64,000 bases of DNA from Idiomarinaceae bacterium HL-53 (GTDB taxonomy: Bacteria; Pseudomonadota; Gammaproteobacteria; Enterobacterales; Alteromonadaceae), in the NCBI GenBank assembly GCA_001458075.1, contig LN899469.1:1-64000 (forward strand), written 5' to 3'. Below are positions 57,520 through 64,000 of the stretch, piece after piece (the first letter of the stretch is position 1; each line of letters opens with the position of its first letter). The translations under genes were made by a program, and so were the position numbers. The notes beneath the pieces are model-generated. The model did no database searches, was not told the DNA's origin, and saw only the letters and a program-made list of their open reading frames with translations.

Positions 57520-58310
57520 TTGGCGATCATCGCTATTTTAAACCGCATTTGCAGAAGAAGACCCAATAGAATAAGGCAGATAGCAAACTTTTGCGCGTAG
57601 ACCAAGTCAATACCTGGCACCGAATAGTAAGTGCTAAAAATAGTCATTCGCATACTTTCCACCACATGCAAAACCGGATTGTACATCAGGTATTCACGCA
57701 CACTAAGTGGGAACGCTTGAATAGGAAAGATAGCGCCCGAGAGCATGAAAAGAGGAAAGGTCATTAAACTTATAAATTTTTGAGATTCTTGCACGACAGA
57801 CACTGCTACACTCAACACCATCGCAATACCGAAACCCAGGAGCGCTGTACTCAACCAAACATAGACCCCGCCTAAAGGATCCGCTGGTATTAATGCTTCA
57901 AAGCCCAAAAAAATAAAAACACTTAAAAAAATGATAAACACAATACTTTGTAGAAGTGTTTCAAGAAAGCATCGAACAAAAACGGTATCTACCGGATGTA
58001 CCTGCCGATATGCGAACAGCCCCCTGTTTGCGTTCACAGCTGACATGCCTCGGTTCATATTGTTTCGAAACAGCATGAACGTGAGCAGACCGATAATAAG
58101 CCAAGGGATGAAATCAGCGCCAGGAATCATTCTCCCTGTTCTTCCAAGAAGAGATCGCACTCCCACCATAATCGTTAGGTAAAGCACTGGCTCTAAGAAA
58201 AGCCAAACCGGGCCGAGACGGTCTTGCGTGATTCGCCCCATCGCTTCGCGCATGAACAATGCATTCCACACATCAAGCGTAATTTTAAACGACGAGCGCT
58301 CGGCGTACAT
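57516..58310 (-). CDS. kpsM: Capsule export ABC transporter permease
   Basis: 264 residues with six hydrophobic segments of the ABC-2 type (for example LYLTIMVGVRSLLG, FIPWLIIGLLTFMLF and FPLFMLSGAIFPIQAFPLS). REAMGRITQDRLGPVW at the N terminus is the KpsM/Wzm signature. It forms the inner-membrane channel with KpsT. It follows kpsD after nine bases. Confidence 0.95.
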   Translation of the reverse strand: MYAERSSFKITLDVWNALFMREAMGRITQDRLGPVWLFLEPVLYLTIMVGVRSLLGRTGRMIPGADFIPWLIIGLLTFMLFRNNMNRGMSAVNANRGLFAYRQVHPVDTVFVRCFLETLLQSIVFIIFLSVFIFLGFEALIPADPLGGVYVWLSTALLGFGIAMVLSVAVSVVQESQKFISLMTFPLFMLSGAIFPIQAFPLSVREYLMYNPVLHVVESMRMTIFSTYYSVPGIDLVYAQKFAICLILLGLLLQMRFKIAMIAK

Positions 58311-58319
58311 ATCTTTACT

Positions 58320-60041
58320 TTACAGCGTAGTAACCACGCGTGTGGCCACCGCAACTTGATAGATAATTTGGGTAATGGTCGACGCGAGCTGCAAGTTCTT
58401 CGAGCTTACTTTTGGCATGACTAAAATTTCATCACCGGGGCGCAGTGCGATGTCTCCAGAGTAGCGAACTTCGCCGTTGGCCCGAATCACTAAAATACGA
58501 TCTTCGTCGGCTTGAGCACTAAACCCTCCGGCCGATGCGATATAATCTCGCACCGATTTGCCTTGCACATAAACTGCTGCTTGCGGCACGTACACTTCAC
58601 CACTAATAAGCACTGCGTCGGTTTTTTCTGGAAGGGTGATAATGTCGCCATCTTGCAGGCGAATGTCAACCAACGCGTCATTTCTCGTGACTACCAAGCG
58701 ACCATTTGGCTCTGTTTCTCGCGCTCGCTCTACAAACTGACTAATGAGCTCCGCCTCACGAATACGAATTGCTGCTTCTTCACTCGTTGCAGACGCTGCG
58801 CCTAAATAAGTCATTTCTAACCGACGAAGACTTTCTTCTAGCGCTTCTTTCTGACGCTCTGCAATACTAATTCTGCGCAAGCTTACGTTTTTATAATCGG
58901 TTTCGACTGGGTTTACCGGTACCGCATTTAAAAGTTCAACAAGTGTGGTGCCTTTCGGTAGTACATAATAGGTAGGCCCTTTGAATTTACCCTCTAACTG
59001 CACGACAATCGTACTCTCGCTCTGGTCAACTAGGAATATTACCTCGTCTCCATTACCAATTTCAGCTTCTTCAAATTGATCAAGCGTGAGATATTCTGAG
59101 AACAGCCCTTGAGTTCTTACACCTCTAATCAGTGCATGTGTAACACCCGGCGTGAGCTGGGCAATATTTGTTAAAGTGCTACCTAACAAACGCTCCTCAT
59201 TCAACTCATATGCATAGCTTTTACCCACATCGCCATGCACGTTCACAACCGATCCTCGTGGCTCTACAAGAAGCGTGTCACCATTCTCAAGTTGCGGGTG
59301 GCGCAACGTGCCACTTAATAAGAAGTCGTAGAGATCGAGCGTCGCGATGGTCTCACCCTCACGAATTAAGCGAACTTTCCGGAAGCTACCTTGTTCATGA
59401 TCAATCCCGCTTGCTTGATCTAGAAAGTACAAGACTGAGTCACTTGGTACACCGGCATAACGGCCGGGTTGCTCCACATAGCCCGTTACAAATACCGATA
59501 CCGACTGCACTCCCTGTAAATTGGTGTACACATTTACGTTCTCTGGATAAACCGTACGCACCGCGGCGCGCACTCGGTTGTCGAGTTCACCGTGGCTAAT
59601 ACCTTGTACTTGAATTGGACCGATGGACGGGATAAAAATATTGCCTTGCGCATCGACTGGTAGCACACGATCGATGTCAACAGCACCCCAAACTCGCAGG
59701 GTAATTTGATCACCCGGCAAAATACGATAGTTTGGGTTTAGCCCATCGGCGCGCAAACCTCGAAAACCACCACCAAATAGCGACGCACCGAAGGGTTCGA
59801 TTTCTTCTTCAAGTGCTTCGTCGGTTGGTAGCATCATGCCGTAACCTGCATTTTCACGCCAATTCGCACGTGCTTGTGGCTCTTGAAAAGGAGTTTGTGC
59901 CGCATCGCCTTGCATTTCTTGCAGCGCTTGAGCCCGTTGTTCCGCCGGAATGTCGCCAAACGATTGCGCATTTGCTGCGGTGAAACTGCTTAATATACAG
60001 GTGGCGGCTGCAATGATAATTTTACTGTTTAAACCTTTCAT
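58320..60041 (-). CDS. kpsD: Capsule export outer-membrane protein
   Basis: 573 residues, within the KpsD range (about 550-600). A signal peptide ends near ANAQS (about residue 26). The Poly_export domain has YRILPGDQITLRVWGAVDID and IPSIGPIQVQGISHGEL, and SLBB-type repeats follow (VFVTGYVEQPGRYAGVPSDS; VVQLEGKFKGPTYYVL; LISGEVYVPQAAVYV). A helical linker lies at about 400-450. It forms the periplasm-spanning outer-membrane channel. It overlaps the lipoprotein gene by 4 bases. Confidence 0.95.
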   Translation of the reverse strand: MKGLNSKIIIAAATCILSSFTAANAQSFGDIPAEQRAQALQEMQGDAAQTPFQEPQARANWRENAGYGMMLPTDEALEEEIEPFGASLFGGGFRGLRADGLNPNYRILPGDQITLRVWGAVDIDRVLPVDAQGNIFIPSIGPIQVQGISHGELDNRVRAAVRTVYPENVNVYTNLQGVQSVSVFVTGYVEQPGRYAGVPSDSVLYFLDQASGIDHEQGSFRKVRLIREGETIATLDLYDFLLSGTLRHPQLENGDTLLVEPRGSVVNVHGDVGKSYAYELNEERLLGSTLTNIAQLTPGVTHALIRGVRTQGLFSEYLTLDQFEEAEIGNGDEVIFLVDQSESTIVVQLEGKFKGPTYYVLPKGTTLVELLNAVPVNPVETDYKNVSLRRISIAERQKEALEESLRRLEMTYLGAASATSEEAAIRIREAELISQFVERARETEPNGRLVVTRNDALVDIRLQDGDIITLPEKTDAVLISGEVYVPQAAVYVQGKSVRDYIASAGGFSAQADEDRILVIRANGEVRYSGDIALRPGDEILVMPKVSSKNLQLASTITQIIYQVAVATRVVTTL

Positions 60042-60451
60042 TTACTCGCTCCCCGTAAGCCATGGCCTTGAGCAGTCGTACTAAAACCCCAGCTCGAACC
60101 GTCACTCTGGTATTGGCATAACACGGCAGCAGTGGGTAAAGGATCTTTACTCTGCCCTTCGTGGTTCAGCATTGTGTTGAAACATTTACGTCCACTCGCT
60201 GAGAAGTACTCGCTAATGAGCGTTACTTGGGTACTACGCACACCCCACGGAGAATAGTTAAGCTTTCGTTGCTCTCCCACTTCGGCATCGTTCCAACCAT
60301 TATTATCGCTTTCATGCAGCATGCGAACTTTACCGTCGATTACGGAGGCTATAGGAGTCATAGACTCGGATACTTGTGTGTTGATACACCCTGTTAGTAC
60401 GAGCGCACCTGCGGTTAAACACGTCGCTTTTATAGTTTTTGAGAGCTTCAT
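60038..60451 (-). CDS. Small predicted outer-membrane lipoprotein
   Basis: 137 residues. The signal peptide ends in the lipobox LVLTGCIN, giving a lipid-modified Cys at residue 21. A soluble domain of about 115 residues follows, containing ISEYFSASGRKCFNTML and VLCQYQSDGSSWGFSTT. No catalytic motif. Placed directly before kpsD with a 4-base overlap, it may be an accessory of the export channel or polymer surface attachment. Confidence 0.8.
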   Translation of the reverse strand: MKLSKTIKATCLTAGALVLTGCINTQVSESMTPIASVIDGKVRMLHESDNNGWNDAEVGEQRKLNYSPWGVRSTQVTLISEYFSASGRKCFNTMLNHEGQSKDPLPTAAVLCQYQSDGSSWGFSTTAQGHGLRGASK

Positions 60452-61545
60452 TATAAATGAACCTTTGGAGGCGGCTGATGCACAGCATCACCCGCTCTTA
60501 ATTTTAGTAATTTAACAACTTTTGTATAAGCCAAGAAGGCCAACAAATAGGCCAATAACATAATCCACTCAGGCACCAGCAATTGTTCTCCAGCAATACC
60601 AATTGCGGCTAACACAGTTCCTGCAACTAACATAGTGGCAACTGTTTTTTGATGGGTGTAACCCACAAGTCGGAACAGGTGATGAATATGGCGCTGATCT
60701 GAGCGTACAGGATTCTGCCCGTTCCAAATACGCCGCCAGATCACATACACCATATCCATCACCGGTATAGCAACCAGCCAAAGTGCAGTGACTGCGCGAA
60801 TGGCCGGCTCGGCGGGCGTTGTACTCTGTGGCAAATAATATTGATTTTGCGTGGCCATAATGAAAAGCCACACCACTGAAATGCCAATAAACATAGAGCC
60901 GGCATCACCCATGAATACCTTCTTTATGGGTTTCATGAGGCCCATATTGGCAACCATAAATGGGAGTAGGCATACGAGCAAAATAACCGCAACCGTGTGT
61001 ACTTCATATGCACCGGCTTGGTAGGTAAGCCAAGCGACTCCAGCAAATGTAATCGCTGCCTGTGACCCAAGTAAACCATCGATACCGTCGATCATATTAA
61101 AGGCGTTAATAGAAGCCATAATGGCGAGATAGGTAAATGCAATGCCACCCATACCAAGCGTCGCATCACCCAAGCCAAAAAGGTTACCAAGGCTTTGGAA
61201 ATAGATGTGCCCGCCAAAAACAAGAATACTGGCCGCCAGCACATGCCCCACGAATCGGCTTCGTACACTCAAATCGTATTTGTCGTCGAAAATACCTAAC
61301 AGAACTAAAACAGCGCCCGAAAGCATGTATAAACGAACTTCGAGTGTGAGCACCATGGTTGAAGAAATTGCGACCACCGCACCGACGAAAATAGCGATGC
61401 CACCGATAAGCGGTGTGTTTACTTCATGGATCTTATGCTTAGCTGGGCGATCAATTAAACCGAATCGCGTAGCGACAGGATGAAGTGCCCACAAAGCGAT
61501 GCCGGTTGTGCATGCAGCAATAAAAAGCGCAATAATGAAGCTCAA
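60451..61545 (-). CDS. wecA: WecA-like undecaprenyl-phosphate sugar-1-phosphate transferase
   Basis: 364 residues with about ten membrane segments. The DD pair is in GIFDDKYDLSVRSRF, ASINAFNMIDGIDGLLGSQ is the central catalytic motif, VFMGDAGSMFIG follows, and RSDQRHIHHLFRLVGYTHQ is the WecA His motif. It transfers GlcNAc-1-phosphate or a similar sugar to undecaprenyl phosphate, starting chain synthesis. The start shares one base with the end of the lipoprotein gene's coding frame. Confidence 0.9.
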   Translation of the reverse strand: MSFIIALFIAACTTGIALWALHPVATRFGLIDRPAKHKIHEVNTPLIGGIAIFVGAVVAISSTMVLTLEVRLYMLSGAVLVLLGIFDDKYDLSVRSRFVGHVLAASILVFGGHIYFQSLGNLFGLGDATLGMGGIAFTYLAIMASINAFNMIDGIDGLLGSQAAITFAGVAWLTYQAGAYEVHTVAVILLVCLLPFMVANMGLMKPIKKVFMGDAGSMFIGISVVWLFIMATQNQYYLPQSTTPAEPAIRAVTALWLVAIPVMDMVYVIWRRIWNGQNPVRSDQRHIHHLFRLVGYTHQKTVATMLVAGTVLAAIGIAGEQLLVPEWIMLLAYLLAFLAYTKVVKLLKLRAGDAVHQPPPKVHL

Positions 61546-61581
61546 ATGTTCAGTTCTCTTTTTTTGTGCTAGCTCAAAAAA

Positions 61582-62751
61582 CTAATCACTGTTAAATAAA
61601 TCGCGGGTATACACTTTTTCGGCAACACTCTCTAATTCTTTTGCTTGCCGATTCGATAGAATTACTTCAGACACCGCTTTAAATTCATCAAGGTTATTGA
61701 TTACTCGAGAATTATAGAAGGTTTCTTCCTTAAGTACAGGTTCATAAACAACAACTTCAATGCCCTTAGCCTTAATTCGCTTCATAATTCCTTGAATTGC
61801 AGATGCGCGGAAGTTGTCTGAACCCTGCTTCATCACCAAGCGATAAATACCCACCACTTTGGGTTTCTTGGCAATAATTTCGTTTGCGATAAAATCCTTT
61901 CTAGTTCTATTGGCCTCTACAATTGCCTGGATCAAGTTTTGAGGCACGTCTTGGTAATTAGCTAACAGCTGTTTCGTGTCTTTTGGTAAACAATAGCCGC
62001 CATAACCAAAGCTTGGGTTGTTGTAGTGCCCGCCAATTCGAGGATCTAAACAAACACCGTCGATAATTTGCTGCGTATTTAACCCATGTACCGCTGCGTA
62101 GGTGTCTAGCTCGTTAAAGTAGGCAACTCTCAGCGCTAAATAAGTGTTTGCAAAAAGTTTGATCGCTTCTGCTTCTGTGCTCTCCGTAAATAACAGCTCA
62201 ACTTCTTGCTTGATTGCACCTTGCTTTAAAAGGTTCGCAAAGTCTTCCGCACGCTCAGAACGTTCACCGACAATAATACGGCTCGGATGCAAATTGTCGT
62301 AAAGCGCCTTACCCTCTCTTAAAAACTCAGGCGAAAATATAATATTTTTAGTTTTAAACCTGTTGCGTACTGATTCCGTGTAACCAACAGGAACCGTCGA
62401 CTTGATCACCATGAGGGCTTCTGGGTTTACACTCATCACAGTTTCGATGACTGCTTCCACCGAATTCGTATTGAAATAGTTAGTTTCCGGATCATAATCA
62501 GTCGGCGTTGCAATGATAACGATTTCAGCCTCGCGGTAGGCTTCTTTGCCATTCGTGGTTGCATTCAAATACAACGGTTTGTGCTTGAAAAAGTACTCAA
62601 TCTCTTGGTCTTCAATGGGAGATTGTTTGTGATTCAGCTGATTCACTTTCTCTTCAACAATGTCGACCGCGGTCACGTAATTATGTTGGGCTAGGAGCAC
62701 CGCATTCGACAAGCCAACGTACCCTGTTCCTGCTACTGCGATTTTTCTCAT
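61582..62751 (-). CDS. ugd: UDP-glucose 6-dehydrogenase
   Basis: 389 residues, the short Ugd type. [19 protein letters not shown] is the NAD motif, [17 protein letters not shown] and [15 protein letters not shown] are family motifs, and [15 protein letters not shown] contains the catalytic Cys. It makes UDP-glucuronate, the acidic precursor of the polymer. It is the first gene after the ops element and therefore the head of the RfaH-controlled operon. Confidence 0.97.
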   Translation of the reverse strand: MRKIAVAGTGYVGLSNAVLLAQHNYVTAVDIVEEKVNQLNHKQSPIEDQEIEYFFKHKPLYLNATTNGKEAYREAEIVIIATPTDYDPETNYFNTNSVEAVIETVMSVNPEALMVIKSTVPVGYTESVRNRFKTKNIIFSPEFLREGKALYDNLHPSRIIVGERSERAEDFANLLKQGAIKQEVELLFTESTEAEAIKLFANTYLALRVAYFNELDTYAAVHGLNTQQIIDGVCLDPRIGGHYNNPSFGYGGYCLPKDTKQLLANYQDVPQNLIQAIVEANRTRKDFIANEIIAKKPKVVGIYRLVMKQGSDNFRASAIQGIMKRIKAKGIEVVVYEPVLKEETFYNSRVINNLDEFKAVSEVILSNRQAKELESVAEKVYTRDLFNSD

Positions 62752-62792
62752 GAATGTTGCTTCTCTGCTTGGTATTTTGTTTTTTCTTTAGG

Positions 62793-62804
62793 CACGCTAC
62801 CGCC
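62793..62804 (-). promoter_or_regulatory. ops element (JUMPStart core) for RfaH
   Basis: The minus strand reads GGCGGTAGCGTG, the full ops consensus, 41 bases before the ugd ATG. The bases before it (CATTGGGAGCCGC) resemble the rest of a JUMPStart element. RfaH pauses RNA polymerase here and loads, so that the long operon downstream is read through. I saw no second copy elsewhere in the window. Confidence 0.85.
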
Positions 62805-62868
62805 CGTGGGTTGCGGCTCCCAATGTACCTTAGTTTTGCTCATATTCCCCGGAACATGTCAGTTTCCA

Positions 62869-62888
62869 GGTCAGACTGAAGTCTGACC
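62869..62888. repeat. Single hairpin of the palindromic repeat, third locus
   Basis: Perfect palindrome GGTCAGACT GA AGTCTGACC, identical to the second hairpin of the two copies at 14.7 and 16.5 kb, here without the first. It is nine bases past the rfaH stop and upstream of the ops element. Confidence 0.8.
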
Positions 62889-62897
62889 GAATCGAAC

Positions 62898-63389
62898 CTA
62901 AAGCGCTTTTAACGCTCGTTCCTCTATTTCAATTCTTTGCTGCTTGCCTAGCATGTCTAGCAACACTAGGCATCTTTCTTCGCCCTTTGGCATTTGGTAA
63001 ACAGCTTGCAAGCCTGCAAAAGGGCCTTCGTTTACTTCAACTCTAGAGCCAACCTTAAACTGTGATTCAATTTCGTGTTCGTGATCGATTTCAAATTGTT
63101 TAAATTCGTCAATTACTTGGTTTGGAACAGGTCTAGGTACGCCGCCAAAGCGCACAAATCCATTCACACCTCGTGTACTACGAAGCGCATTAAAATTAGC
63201 TGTTTCCGGATTTAGCTCAATGAAAAGATAGTTAGGAAAGAGTGGCTCATGTACCACAGTTCTTCGACCACGCACGGTTTTCTTGATATGAATACGTGGC
63301 AAACACGTTGCATAACCTTGGTTTTCAACGTTTTCTTTCGCACGCGCTTCCTGCCGTGCTTTGCAGTGTAAAAGGTACCAAGCTGACAT
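62898..63389 (-). CDS. rfaH: Transcription antiterminator RfaH
   Basis: 163 residues, RfaH length. AWYLLHCKARQEARAKENVE is the NusG-like N-terminal domain, VRGRRTVVHEPLFPNYLFIE and TRGVNGFVRFGGVPRPVP are RfaH signatures, and the KOW-type C-terminal part has VEVNEGPFAGLQAVYQMPKG. It binds ops and keeps RNA polymerase elongating through long surface-polysaccharide operons. AGGA lies eleven bases before the ATG. It is unusually close to its own target operon. Confidence 0.95.
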   Translation of the reverse strand: MSAWYLLHCKARQEARAKENVENQGYATCLPRIHIKKTVRGRRTVVHEPLFPNYLFIELNPETANFNALRSTRGVNGFVRFGGVPRPVPNQVIDEFKQFEIDHEHEIESQFKVGSRVEVNEGPFAGLQAVYQMPKGEERCLVLLDMLGKQQRIEIEERALKAL

Positions 63390-63542
63390 ACTGCGAAATT
63401 CCTTTCCCTAACTTTCTTACCGGTAGTTTGTTGTCGTTTATTTTGACTACCATTTAGCGAAATGATTGTACGTGATCGAGTAAAAAAGTTAAAGCGAACG
63501 ACACACTCAATTGAATGAATTTCGAAAGTTTTGTTAAAGGTT

Positions 63543-63571
63543 TTCACTTTGTTTACTTATTCACCTATGCT
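63543..63571 (+). promoter_or_regulatory. possible promoter with palindrome for the MBL-fold gene
   Basis: TTCACT (63543-63548) and TATGCT (63566-63571) are 17 bases apart, and a perfect CACCTA-TGC-TAGGTG palindrome (63562-63576) covers the -10. This may be a repressor site. The divergent rfaH promoter should lie in the same 243-base gap, but I cannot place it. Confidence 0.35.
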
Positions 63572-63632
63572 AGGTGTTCTTATCTAGCTTTTTAAATTCA
63601 TAAAACCAAATACTTATGAAAGGAACCTGAAC

Positions 63633-64000
63633 ATGGACGTACAATTTATCCACCACGGCGCTCGCGAGGGCGTTACTGGCTCTTGCCACGAACTTCGTTT
63701 TGCTTCTGGCGATGCGCTGATTGTCGATATCGGCTTGTTTCAAGGCGCAGAAGTGTCGGGTGCAGGCGCGGATTCTAATCAGCAAGAAATTGAATTTCCG
63801 ATTGAGCATATTAAGGCGTTAGTGATTACTCACTGCCATATCGATCATGTTGGGCGGTTGCCTTGGCTGCTTATGACAGGTTTTCGTGGGCCCATTTATT
63901 GTACTGAAGCCACTGCGCACTTGTTGCCTATGGTGATTGAAGATGCGTTAAAAATTGGACTCACACGCGATCGGAAATTGATTGCTGGGGTGTTGGGCGT
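63633..64000 (+). CDS. Beta-CASP-type metallo-beta-lactamase-fold protein, 5' part
   Basis: At least 122 codons; the window ends inside the gene. The start ATG at 63633 has AAAGGAA upstream. HHGAREGVTGSCHELRF, LIVDIGLFQGAE and the metal-binding VITHCHIDHVGRLPW match RNA-processing exonuclease-like (beta-CASP) MBL proteins. The function may be RNA processing, but homologues vary. It is a separate plus-strand unit outside the polysaccharide operon. Confidence 0.85.
   Translation, partial: MDVQFIHHGAREGVTGSCHELRFASGDALIVDIGLFQGAEVSGAGADSNQQEIEFPIEHIKALVITHCHIDHVGRLPWLLMTGFRGPIYCTEATAHLLPMVIEDALKIGLTRDRKLIAGVLG

Noticed and set aside
59168-59599. 143-codon open frame on the plus strand
   Set aside because: It is antisense to kpsD and its His/Arg/Ser-rich product has no recognisable feature.

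Overview
The window is a large capsular or extracellular polysaccharide locus of a Gram-negative gammaproteobacterium. RfaH, an ops element, the KpsE/T/M/D exporter and the rml, man, ugd and cys genes are all of gammaproteobacterial type. Protein style and moderate base composition suggest a marine Alteromonadales member, perhaps Idiomarina-like; that is inference, and no rRNA or tRNA gene is present to settle it. Almost everything reads on the minus strand, so transcription runs from high to low coordinates.

Right end (about 49-64 kb): rfaH lies immediately upstream of a good ops element. After it come ugd, a WecA-type initiating transferase, a small lipoprotein, kpsD, kpsM, kpsT, kpsE, rfbC, a half-length KpsC-like Kdo transferase, a GT4 glycosyltransferase and two coiled-coil proteins. 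Outside the operon, a beta-CASP metallo-beta-lactamase-fold gene starts on the plus strand and runs off the window.

Middle (about 34.8-50 kb): glycosyltransferases, two sulfotransferases, two MptE-like proteins and two cytidylyltransferases. One cytidylyltransferase is fused to an RraA-like domain. The other sits with an SDR, a 2-hydroxyacid dehydrogenase and an SMP-30 lactonase, which suggests a CMP-activated acidic sugar. A 1.2-kb IS3-family element has broken one gene here.

Accessory island (about 25.7-34.5 kb): two single-module NRPS-like proteins (adenylation, carrier, thioesterase; no condensation domain), a URO-D-fold protein, a cytochrome P450 and a sodium:solute symporter, packed on alternating strands. 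This is the best candidate for an undescribed pathway in the window.

Left half (0-25.7 kb): GDP-mannose supply (manC, manB, gmm, a mutarotase), a GT10-like transferase, a sulfate-activation island (cysD, cysN, a permease, cysC, FkbM methyltransferase, a sulfotransferase), rfbB/D/A with a DHH phosphoesterase, then a tandem duplication of an ATP-grasp gene plus a multidomain glycosyltransferase. An O-acetyltransferase-like SGNH gene inactivated by a frameshift and a stop ends the window.

Together the genes predict a surface polymer built from UDP-glucuronate, dTDP-rhamnose, GDP-mannose and at least one CMP-acid sugar. It is probably sulfated (PAPS made locally, three sulfotransferases), and perhaps decorated with amino or carboxylic acids by the ATP-grasp or NRPS-like enzymes. 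It would be exported by a Kps ABC system. Enzyme classes are read from motifs; the polymer structure is inference.
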